64,000 bases of DNA from Pleurocapsales cyanobacterium LEGE 06147. Its GTDB lineage: Bacteria; Cyanobacteriota; Cyanobacteriia; Cyanobacteriales; Xenococcaceae. The notes under the pieces were generated by a model, which worked only from the letters and a program-made list of their open reading frames with translations, did not search any database and was not told where the DNA came from. The DNA is taken from the NCBI GenBank assembly GCA_015207585.1, contig JADEWQ010000008.1:1-64000 (forward strand). Reading direction: 5' to 3'. The position numbers were made by a program, and so were the translations under genes. Of the stretch, positions 27,068 through 34,213 are shown in pieces (within the stretch, counting starts at the first letter, position 1; each line of letters begins with the position of its first letter).

Positions 27068-27178
27068 CTACTTAGCTTCCGGTCCGTCATATCTCTTGGG
27101 GTCTTTCTTTTGCTTCTTAGACCCATCTGATTGCTTTTTGGGTTTTCTAGATTCTCTGTTGCCTTTTTTCTTTGCCAT
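27068..27178 (-). CDS. Tiny lysine-rich protein
   Basis: 36 codons: it starts MAKKKGNRESRKPKKQ and ends DPKRYDGPEAK before TAG at 27068-27070. The ATG at 27178 has an AGGA ribosome site eight bases upstream, and the frame lies in an otherwise empty 350-bp gap between OCP and prohibitin. About 40 percent of the residues are Lys or Arg, so it should be strongly basic and disordered, possibly binding nucleic acid. Small MAKKK-type proteins occur in many bacteria; function unknown. Confidence 0.55.
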   Translation of the reverse strand: MAKKKGNRESRKPKKQSDGSKKQKKDPKRYDGPEAK

Positions 27179-27314
27179 AATGATTCCTATATTTATTTAT
27201 TGAATACTTAAAGATATGAGCGAAATGAAAGTTCGTTTCCTAAAGTGTTTAACCGAGCTAGGCAGAGCAAGATTTTCAATTCCCACTTGCTTATGCCTAA
27301 GTTCGGTTAAGATG

Positions 27315-27806
27315 CTAATTCACTTTCTGACGTACTAGATTTAGTAATTCCTTTGGCGATGCTAGTAGATCGACCGCTACAAAGAAAATCTTGCCTTCAG
27401 AATCGAGCAAAAACCGCCAGGCAATATTCATCCCCACACTAAAACCAAACCAAGGAGTTTGAACTTTGCCCGTAACTTTAATGGAGGTATATCCTTCTTC
27501 CATTGACTCAATAGTGCCTCGTTCTGGCATCAATTTGAGTCCCTGGCATTCTTCCCGCATATAGGCGAGAATGGCTTCGCGACCAACAATTGGTTTTTGG
27601 AAGGGCGGTTGCAAAGCACCATTAGGAGCGAATAGATTAACAGCAGCTTCAAAGTCGTTAGCATTCATGTTGTTGATGTAACTCAGCACTGTTGTGTTAG
27701 TCACGCCTTTGATAGACGCTTGGGTACGGGCTGCTATCGTAGTGGGGACAGCTATAGGTTCTCGAAATTTTGGGCGACTGCCAGAAAAATTTGAGTCAAA
27801 GCCCAT
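27315..27806 (-). CDS. C-terminal half of the split OCP (CTDH-like)
   Basis: If translated on its own from the ATG at 27806 this gives 163 residues, close to the size of free-standing C-terminal domain homologues (CTDH) that shuttle carotenoids. The NTF2-like domain is complete: TTVLSYINNMNANDFEAAVN (Y201 position), LFAPNGALQPPFQKPIVG, REECQGLKLMPERG, and NIAWRFLLDSEGKIFF (W288 position). No ribosome site is visible before the ATG, which lies inside the former linker. Independent expression would need reinitiation after the TAG about 60 bases upstream. Confidence 0.6.
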   Translation of the reverse strand: MGFDSNFSGSRPKFREPIAVPTTIAARTQASIKGVTNTTVLSYINNMNANDFEAAVNLFAPNGALQPPFQKPIVGREAILAYMREECQGLKLMPERGTIESMEEGYTSIKVTGKVQTPWFGFSVGMNIAWRFLLDSEGKIFFVAVDLLASPKELLNLVRQKVN

Positions 27807-27866
27807 ATCAACGACAGCATTACGCAGGATGGTAATTTGCTGTCCCGGATCGGCACTTTCAATTGC

Positions 27867-28349
27867 CTAAAGCACGGCATTAGCCCGAGAAGAAAGCTTA
27901 TAGCCCTGAGGAATAGGAGCGACAAGTCCCTGTTCCATCCATTCTCCCAACTGATTCCAAAAGCCTAACTTAATGTTTGTGGTGAAGGAGCCATAGGTAC
28001 GGCAGATAGGTGTGTCAGTATGGTTAACTAGATCGCACATAACTTGCGTTTGCTCGGCAGAAGGCATCTGTTTAATCTGGTTGAGAATATTTTGGGCAAA
28101 GATCATGTTGGCAGCTCCTGGAGCAGCAACCGTAATTGTTTTACCCATTTCGGTATAGGCAAACCAGATTAATGCTAGTCGCTCCTCAGCATTCAGTTGA
28201 ATGAATTGTTCAATCGTTTTTGGAACAACGCTTGCAATCTGAGTGCCTGAAAAAATAGTCTGAGCAGACTCGATGCTTGGTGGGCAAAGCTTTTGAGTCT
28301 GAATTCTTGTTCTTTCGAGCGGCCGATCTATCACTGACTCCTGTGTCAA
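27867..28349 (-). CDS. N-terminal half of the split OCP (HCP-like)
   Basis: 160 residues up to the amber codon. It contains the whole all-helical carotenoid-binding domain: IESAQTIFSGTQIASVVPKT, ALIWFAYTEMGKTITVAAPG (W41 and Y44 positions), TQVMCDLVNHTDTPICRTYG and LGFWNQLGEWM (W110). The W101 position is Phe. Free-standing N-terminal homologues (HCP) bind carotenoid and quench singlet oxygen or phycobilisomes, so this piece might still be useful. It would be constitutively free of its regulatory domain. Confidence 0.6.
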   Translation of the reverse strand: MTQESVIDRPLERTRIQTQKLCPPSIESAQTIFSGTQIASVVPKTIEQFIQLNAEERLALIWFAYTEMGKTITVAAPGAANMIFAQNILNQIKQMPSAEQTQVMCDLVNHTDTPICRTYGSFTTNIKLGFWNQLGEWMEQGLVAPIPQGYKLSSRANAVL

Positions 28350-28381
28350 TATTGGGGCGAAAACTCAAGAAGTATCAATGC

Positions 28382-28419
28382 TAGCTAGATATCTTGGATT
28401 GAAGCTAAATATCTAGCTA
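28382..28419 (-). terminator. Strong inverted repeat between the Psb34-like gene and the split OCP
   Basis: TAGCTAGATAT (28382-28392) and ATATCTAGCTA (28409-28419) are perfect 11-bp arms with a 16-base loop. The repeat lies 10 bp downstream of the Psb34-like stop and 33 bp upstream of the OCP start. No clear T-run follows on the minus strand, so a transcript-end, an attenuator or an operator are all possible. Confidence 0.45.
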
Positions 28420-28428
28420 TTGGTATAC

Positions 28429-28746
28429 CTAGCTCACAGCAAATGCAGTCAGTAATACGGTGGCAACAAATAGCATAGCTCCTGCTCCTAAGAAGATATA
28501 ACGCTTTTGTTGTTCTGGTGATGGATAGTCTGCCAAGGACATATCGGGTTCGGTTGCGTAGTTATTGATGATTCCCTCATCATCAACGGTGTAACCTCTT
28601 GAGAGAGGTGTATTAGGTAATTGACTGTTATCAAAACTTGTATTTGTTTGTATCTCGGCGGGGATTAGTTCACTTCCATCACTGATATGATGCGCTACTA
28701 CCTTATCTTTAAGGGTGATGGTACTAGGTATGTTTTGTTTGTTCAT
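28429..28746 (-). CDS. Psb34 / ssl1498-family light-harvesting-like protein
   Basis: 105 residues from the ATG at 28746. The C-terminal part is the family signature: GYTVDDEGIINNYATEPDMS, YPSPEQQKRYIFLGAGAMLF and a single transmembrane helix ending TAFAVS. Family members resemble high-light-inducible proteins without chlorophyll ligands; Psb34 binds photosystem II assembly intermediates through CP47. The first 50 residues (NIPSTITLKDKVVAHHISDG) are longer than in Psb34 itself. Adjacent OCP genes on the same strand suit a light-stress role. Confidence 0.78.
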   Translation of the reverse strand: MNKQNIPSTITLKDKVVAHHISDGSELIPAEIQTNTSFDNSQLPNTPLSRGYTVDDEGIINNYATEPDMSLADYPSPEQQKRYIFLGAGAMLFVATVLLTAFAVS

Positions 28747-28978
28747 GTTTAAAGTATAACATTTTTTAAAAAATCTTGCTTGTAATACAATTATTTGATA
28801 TAATTTCATTTTTTAATTAAATCCTATATTTTAAAATTCGCGATCGCTACTGAAAGTTTCAGCTATTCAATTTGCGATCGCGTACGCGCCTCGGCTGTGC
28901 CGAGATCGCAATACTTAGTAATCATCGGAATGCAGATAAGTAAGTTGACTTGGTAGGTTTCATAGGGCTTTGACTGTA

Positions 28979-30136
28979 TCATATAATTTTTGGAAAATTA
29001 AGCTGTTCTTCCCATCTTTCTTTACCATACATAAACTGAGAAGTCTCTCCTAAATCTTGACCTCTTCTCCATAGTTGCATTCCCAAGACAAGCTGTCCTA
29101 ATTCCCAGGCTTTGAGAGCGTCTAATACATCGTGGTCATACTCGACAAGAGCATCGGACAGAGCGATCGCGTTAGTAGCAGCTTTGGATACACTTGCTGC
29201 TGTATGGGGACGGGGAATAAACGCTGCATCTCCCACCAGAGCTACACGATCGAATACCATGTTAGGTACGCCCAAATCTAAAATTGTCTGTACAAAAGGC
29301 TCTTTAGTCGCTGCGATTAGTTTTTGAAAAGGGGGAACTAAAACGCGATCGGCATAGGAACGCATCTCTCGTTCGATATCATTTGCCATCATTCCAGGCG
29401 CAATAGAATATTCTCGGCGTTTGCCGTTTTTATCCGTTAAAACGCGAGGTAGTTCTGTAGTTTTATCATAATTGACATACCAAACCCAATTAAAACGTCG
29501 TTTTCCCGGCACTAAGGCTTCATTCTCGCCTGGAATTACATACTGAAGAATATGGGAATTGCGGAATTGATAGAAAACAAATCTTTCGGTCATAATAGCT
29601 GCCGTTTCTGGATCTAGTTCTTCTTCATCTACTAGCCCTCGATAAGCAACATAGCCAGCGTACATAGGGTCGTAGGTTGGTAGGAGTAGTTGGCGGACAG
29701 TGGAAGTAACTCCATCCGCACCGATTAATAAATCTCCTGTTTTTTGAGTGCCATCGGCAAAAATTGCCGTAACCTGTTCGTCGTGCTGTTGAAAATTAGT
29801 TAGAGATTTGCCTTGATGATAATGCTCGTCGGGAAAATGTCTTCTCAAAGAATTGTAAAGCAAATTCCAAGAAGTTAGAGTCTGAAGCATGGGCATTGCT
29901 TGGATGCTGCCATCACGCTGTAAGTAATACCGTTCCTTAGCCACTACGCCTAAGTTTTGATGGGGAATACCACTGAGATTGAAAGCTTCAACTACATCTG
30001 GTTGTAAAACCACGCCCCCTCCCCGACTGCTGAGAGGACGGGGAGAACGTTCGTAAACATCTACCTGCCAGCCAATAGAACACAGTAAAACTCCTGTAAA
30101 CAATCCAGCTAGCGAACCACCAATAACGATCGCCCG
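28979..30136 (-). pseudogene. FAD-dependent monooxygenase (PHBH/UbiH type), start lost by deletion
   Basis: The frame reads RAIVIGGSLAGLFTGVLLCS (a GxGxxG-type FAD-binding motif), WQVDVYERSPRPLSSRGGGV, the DG motif LLIGADGVTSTVRQLL and GDAAFIPRPHTAASVSKAAT, the second FAD motif, through to 28979. Class A flavoprotein monooxygenases hydroxylate aromatic or cyclic substrates with NAD(P)H; the substrate is unknown. No start codon precedes the Rossmann motif: a TAG lies four codons upstream, and the first possible start (TTG 30103) is inside the nucleotide-binding loop. The DNA directly upstream is the interior of the TrxR-like gene, so a deletion fused the two. Confidence 0.78.
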
Positions 30137-30956
30137 AAGCTGCTAGGTTGTTGTTGCGAACCAACATCGTCACCTTTTCGGCGTATTGAGAAAAATACAT
30201 CACAGCCTGCCCTGCTGAATTACCTCCACCGATAACAAATATGTGCTTGTTAGAACACAATTGGGCTTCGCTAGCACCCGCCCCATAAAATACGCCACGA
30301 TTGAGGAATCGATCTTCATTGGGGAGATTGAGCCTTCGATATTCAACACCCGTAGCGCAGATGTTAGCACGGGCAACCATTTTGCTGTCGTTTGCCATAT
30401 CAACGTAAATTCGATTATTTCTGAATTCTGCTTTAACTCCCTCTCGTAAAATCAGCAATTCAATTCCGAATTTAACTGCTTGCTGTCGCGCTTTCTCTGC
30501 CAAATCAGCACCGCTAACTCCTTCGGGAAAACCCAAATAATTTTCAATTAAGGAACTGCTACCTGCTTGTCCGCCAACGGCATAACGCTCAATTAGAATT
30601 GTACGCAATCCTTCAGATGCCGCATAAACCGCAGCACTTAAACCAGCAGGACCTGCACCATAAATCGACAGATCGTATTCTTTAAATTTTGGCTGCGTCA
30701 CCCAACCCAACTGTTGAGCAACTTCTCGCACTGTAGGGGCAAACATTTGACTTCCATCTACAAGTTCGACGATTGGCAAGCGTAACTCTTCTACCGACGC
30801 AAAACCCAATTCTCGATAACAATCTTCGTCGCAGGTTAACTCAATCCAATCGAACTCTACTACGCTACGTTTGAGAAAATCGCGGATTTCATAGGCTTCT
30901 GGTGAATTTGGTCTACCGTAAAGTTTAACTTTGGAAATATTTGAATCATTGTTCAT
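30135..30956 (-). pseudogene. Glutaredoxin-like/thioredoxin-reductase-like flavoprotein, C-terminus deleted
   Basis: Residues 5-85 form a thioredoxin-like domain (KVKLYGRPNSPEAYEIRDFL, LPIVELVDGSQMFAPTVREV) without a CxxC. From 93 a TrxR-like fold begins: DLSIYGAGPAGLSAAVYAAS, GGQAGSSSLIENYLGFPEG, and the NADPH motif IFVIGGGNSAGQAVMYFSQ. The usual catalytic CxxC of TrxR is absent (GVFYGAGASEAQLC), as in a known cyanobacterial subgroup. After MLVRNNNLAAS the sequence runs into the monooxygenase DNA in the wrong frame, adding 48 unrelated residues. About 60-100 C-terminal residues (second half of the FAD domain) are lost. Confidence 0.8.
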
Positions 30957-31007
30957 AATTTAAATCCGTTACTCAATTACTTCTGTATGGTGTTGGTAAA
31001 TAAACGG

Positions 31008-31640
31008 TTATGTTGTTGTCATATTTTGTAAAGCAGTTAAAAAAACTTCTACCGATTGTCCACCAACGATGATTTCTCGACCCATTTTGATGGTTGGTAC
31101 GCTACGAATATCTCGGCTAGCTGATTGTTTTTCCAACTCTCGAACTTCTTTTGCACCTGCATCGGTATGAAGAAAATCTTTGGTTTGTTGCTTATCTATC
31201 CCAACATCAGCAGCGAGTTTAGCTAAAGTTTCGATATCTGTAATATCTTTTCCTTCAGTAAAATAGGCGTTGAAAATGCGTGTAGCTATCTCTGTAGTTT
31301 TATCTGAAGACGCAGCCAACCAAGTTAAACGATGAGCTTTTAGTGTGTTGGGAGTCTTGCTCATTAGGTCATAACGAAAGTTAATTCCATCATCTTTAGT
31401 TGCCTGAATTGTTTGAGCATCAAGCTGTTGAGAATATTCCCAGCTACCAAATTTGTCAGTGCGATAAGCCTTACGATCCCTTCCTGCTTCGGGCATGGTG
31501 GGATTTAGCTCGTAAGGATACCAAATTTGCTCGATCGCAATGGGAGAATCAAGTTGTGCGATCGCTTTATTAAGTCGTGTTTCTGCAACCAAACACCAAG
31601 GACAAATAAAGTCTGAGGTAATTTCAATGGTTAAAATCAT
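31008..31640 (-). CDS. DsbA-family oxidoreductase (FrnE-like)
   Basis: 210 residues with a thioredoxin fold and helical insertion. The active site is FICPWCLVAE (CPWC at about 13-16), followed by IWYPYELNPTMP, and the cis-Pro region SVPTIKMGREIIVGGQS near the end. This is the cytoplasmic FrnE/DSBA-like group (2-hydroxychromene-2-carboxylate isomerase superfamily), not a signal-peptide-bearing DsbA. FrnE proteins act in oxidative-stress tolerance. It is the next gene upstream of the TrxR-like gene (gap 51 bp), likely the same operon. Confidence 0.88.
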   Translation of the reverse strand: MILTIEITSDFICPWCLVAETRLNKAIAQLDSPIAIEQIWYPYELNPTMPEAGRDRKAYRTDKFGSWEYSQQLDAQTIQATKDDGINFRYDLMSKTPNTLKAHRLTWLAASSDKTTEIATRIFNAYFTEGKDITDIETLAKLAADVGIDKQQTKDFLHTDAGAKEVRELEKQSASRDIRSVPTIKMGREIIVGGQSVEVFLTALQNMTTT

Positions 31641-31737
31641 GTCATATTTCCTCTACTGCTTGAGTAACTTCTAAAAGAAAACGCGATCGCGAGTAGCTTA
31701 AAACACAAAGCTCCTCACTCATCACTCTCAAGTTCTT

Positions 31738-32697
31738 CTACCGGACAAGACCTAAATTCAGTAGTTCCTGGGCAGATGCCAGTACGTCAATTGCTAAAAA
31801 GAAAATCTTGCCTTCAGGATTGAGCAAAAACCGCCAGGCAACGTTTATGACAACACTGCCACCAAACCAGGGAGTTTGTACTTTCCCCGTCACTTTAACT
31901 TGGGTGAACTCTCCTTCTGCTGGCTCAGATACCCCCCGCTCAGGCATCAGCTTGAGTCCGTAGCAGTCATCCCGCATATAGGCGAGGATGTTCTCTTGAC
32001 CCATAATCGGTTCCTCGAAAGGGGGTTGCAGGGCACCGTCTTGGGCAAATAAAGCCACAGCTACCTCGAAGTCAAAGGCGTTCATATTCTCCATGTAGCT
32101 CAGGACTGTAGAGTTGTCGATACCCTTAATTGTGACCCTCTTTCGAGGTGCGAGAGCTTTAGGTGGAACCACAGGTTCTTTAACTTTTGGAGTACCGTCA
32201 GTTGGGGCATACCCCATCTTGGCAACAATATCCTGTAAGACAGTGAGTTGCTGACCCCCTTCCAGTTGACGGATGGCTTGGAGGACATCTGATGCCTTTG
32301 CAGACAGTTTATAGCGTTCTGGAATGGGAGCCACAATTCCCTGTTTCATCCACTCGCTTAACTGATACCAGAAGCCCAACTTGACATTCGTGCCGAAAGA
32401 CGAATAGGTACGGCAGATGGGAGTGTCAGTATGGTTAACCAGATCGCACATCACTTGCGTTTGCTCAGCAGGAGGCATTTGTTTGATTTGAGTCAGAGTT
32501 TTTTCTGCGAAGACCATGTTGACTGCCGACATAGCTGCGGGAGTGATGGTAACTCCCATCTCGGTATAGGCAAACCAAAGTAAAGCCAACTGATCCTCAG
32601 CACTGAGTTGATTGAATGATCCAATCGTAGCTGGAACTGCATCAGCTACTTGAGTGTCAGGGAAAATTGTTCGAGCTGAGTCGATGGTATAAGACAT
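31738..32697 (-). CDS. ocp: Orange carotenoid protein, variant lacking the R155-E244 pair
   Basis: 319 residues from the ATG at 32697, which gives the normal N-terminus SYTIDSARTIFP and has GGAG nine bases upstream; a TTG at 32712 is unlikely. Both domains are intact. Numbering matches the Synechocystis OCP: W41 and Y44 (LLWFAYTEMG), W110 (LGFWYQLSEWM), Y201 (VLSYMENMN), W277 and W288 are kept, so carotenoid binding is expected. W101 is Phe. The interdomain salt bridge R155-E244 is not kept: R155 is Gln (LTVLQDIVAKMG) and E244 is Asp (MRDDCYGL). This suggests an OCP2/OCPX-like or unusually labile form. Confidence 0.93.
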   Translation of the reverse strand: MSYTIDSARTIFPDTQVADAVPATIGSFNQLSAEDQLALLWFAYTEMGVTITPAAMSAVNMVFAEKTLTQIKQMPPAEQTQVMCDLVNHTDTPICRTYSSFGTNVKLGFWYQLSEWMKQGIVAPIPERYKLSAKASDVLQAIRQLEGGQQLTVLQDIVAKMGYAPTDGTPKVKEPVVPPKALAPRKRVTIKGIDNSTVLSYMENMNAFDFEVAVALFAQDGALQPPFEEPIMGQENILAYMRDDCYGLKLMPERGVSEPAEGEFTQVKVTGKVQTPWFGGSVVINVAWRFLLNPEGKIFFLAIDVLASAQELLNLGLVR

Positions 32698-32820
32698 GAT
32701 AAAATTCTCCAAAAATCGATTGAGCTATTTAGTTAAAAAGTTAATTTTAAAAGGTGAGTACTGGTACTGGTAGGCATTACCCAACTCTGTCTTATTTGGT
32801 TACTGCCTACCCTCAGTTTT

Positions 32821-33096
32821 CTACTCTCTGTTCATCTTGTTCATCAAATCTCTGGTCTTTTTCTCCTCCCACTCTGAACCGAGGAAACCCGTGATTCCGA
32901 ACACAGTAAACCCATGGACAATAATCCCGATTCCCCATCCTAGTAGAGGCCAGTAGAACCACCAACCTCCACCAGTCAGAAAATCAATGAAGAATAACAG
33001 TGCTATCACTCCGATGTAGGTAGCAAGATGGATGTAGAAACCTTTAAGTACACGAACTCGACGCTTGGCACGGCGGTATCTTTCGTCGCTTTCCAT
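32821..33096 (-). CDS. 2TM-domain membrane protein
   Basis: 91 residues from the second ATG at 33096; the first ATG at 33105 directly abuts AAGGAG, so it cannot be used efficiently. Two transmembrane helices (FYIHLATYIGVIALLFFIDF and FYWPLLGWGIGIIVHGFTVF) with a GGWW turn and the tail GSEWEEKKTRDLMNK define the 2TM domain. In cyanobacteria and Bacteroidetes such domains often accompany histidine kinases or regulators. It lies 123 bp upstream of OCP on the same strand. Confidence 0.82.
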   Translation of the reverse strand: MESDERYRRAKRRVRVLKGFYIHLATYIGVIALLFFIDFLTGGGWWFYWPLLGWGIGIIVHGFTVFGITGFLGSEWEEKKTRDLMNKMNRE

Positions 33097-33152
33097 TTTG
33101 TTCATCTCCTTATAGTTGTGATGGTTGTATCTATCGCGCTGAAAACCATCTG

Positions 33153-33404
33153 CTAATCTGCTCGAATAGCTTGGCGATCGCGAGTCTCTACAGACGAACC
33201 CGAAGAAACAAGGTGTGGACGGCTTTGAAAGAGTTGATTTGCAGCTTGTTTAACAATGTAATCGCGCTCTCTGTTAAAGCTTTCACCAGTCCTAGATGGC
33301 GATCGCTGCTCCTGACAAAGATACCGGATCTGCTCCAGTTCTCCAGGGGTGAGATAGCGAACCTCAGCATCTGCATTGACAATTATTTTTGTAATAATAC
33401 TCAT
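33153..33404 (-). CDS. Truncated allophycocyanin alpha (ApcA)-like protein
   Basis: 83 residues. The first 60 or so clearly match the N-terminus of allophycocyanin alpha-type subunits: MSIITKIIVNADAEVRYLTP, GELEQIRYLC, and DYIVKQAANQLFQSRPHLVS (compare SIVTKSIVNADAEARYLSPGE and RIVKQAGDQLFQKRPDVVS in ApcA). It stops at TAG just before the conserved ATCLRD stretch that carries the bilin cysteine, with an unrelated tail SSVETRDRQAIRAD. Full subunits are about 160 residues. The first two helices, which contact partner subunits, and part of the globin core would remain. It sits between a response regulator and the OCP cluster. Confidence 0.72.
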   Translation of the reverse strand: MSIITKIIVNADAEVRYLTPGELEQIRYLCQEQRSPSRTGESFNRERDYIVKQAANQLFQSRPHLVSSGSSVETRDRQAIRAD

Positions 33405-33451
33405 TAACTAACTCCTGAAAGGTTTAAATTTAGGTCTATGCTCTTGAAAAC

Positions 33452-33925
33452 TTAGATAGCTATTGTTACGAAATTACTCGAAGTCCTGTGCGTAATGGCA
33501 AATAAGAACCGCTCGATCGCTGAATAGACAAGCACAGTAACGAAATCATTAAGATCCAGGGGTTTGGTGAACCAAAAATCGAACCCACCTGAGAGAGCAA
33601 GTTGACGAGTCTCTTCATTGATATAACCTGTCACAGCAATGCCTAACAATACTTTCCCTCGTGTTGCCGAGATCGTTCTTGCTTGTTGAACCAGGGTCAA
33701 ACCATCTACCTCTGGTAAGGCAACATCACTCACGAGGATGTCTGGTTGCCATTCTACAAATATTTTCAGAGCTTGCTGGGCTAAAAATGCTTTTCTTACC
33801 TCTACACCATAGAGCTGTAGCAGCAACTCAATCAAATCGCAGCAATCGACATTATTGTCTACAACAAGCACTCGCAGCCCTTGAAGAAATGGAAGATTAA
33901 TAACCAATCCATCATTTTTATACAT
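33452..33925 (-). CDS. Single-domain response regulator
   Basis: 157 residues. A receiver domain spans about 16-135: VLVVDNNVDCCDLIELLLQL (the acidic pair is reduced to VDN), DILVSDVALPEVDGLTLVQQ (phosphoacceptor Asp in SDV), IAVTGY (conserved Thr) and FTKPLD (Lys). There is no output domain, so it should work as a phosphorelay shuttle or by protein contact. No kinase is adjacent. It heads the minus-strand run that includes the ApcA-like fragment and the OCP genes, from which it is 47 bp away. Confidence 0.85.
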   Translation of the reverse strand: MYKNDGLVINLPFLQGLRVLVVDNNVDCCDLIELLLQLYGVEVRKAFLAQQALKIFVEWQPDILVSDVALPEVDGLTLVQQARTISATRGKVLLGIAVTGYINEETRQLALSGGFDFWFTKPLDLNDFVTVLVYSAIERFLFAITHRTSSNFVTIAI

Positions 33926-34213
33926 ACTGCTCCAAGTAGACTAAGAGGAAAATTGAGTTCAAGTAGCGATCGAAAACCAGATATAATAGACTTCTTGCGT
34001 ATAATTACACTTTGGTTTTGAGAAGTTAAAAATTATATAAATATACCTTTAATTTGTCTACTTAATAATATGACAGATCGATGTTTCAGATTAGGTCTTG
34101 GTGAATGTTTGAAATGTATAAAATGAGTTGGTAACGTTTGATTTTTTTACAAAATTTAAAACAAGAAATGTAGTCGGATTCAGAAATATAATTTTTAGAT
34201 AATTACTTATTAC

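Larger units (their letters stand above)
27315..28349 (-). pseudogene. ocp: Orange carotenoid protein gene split by an in-frame TAG at the domain linker
   Basis: One continuous frame encodes a full OCP interrupted by a single amber codon at 27867-27869. OCP quenches phycobilisome excitation when strong light activates its keto-carotenoid. The N-terminal domain ends ...SSRANAVL, then TAG, then AIESADPGQQITILRNAVVD continues in frame into the NTF2-like C-terminal domain. The other OCP in the window has Gln (DVLQAI) at the stop position. Key residues by alignment to the Synechocystis protein are kept: W41, Y44, W110, R155 (ITILR), Y201, E244 (REEC), W277, W288. The N-terminus is about 24 residues longer than usual, and the start (TTG 28349 or GTG 28334) is unsure. 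Confidence 0.88.
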
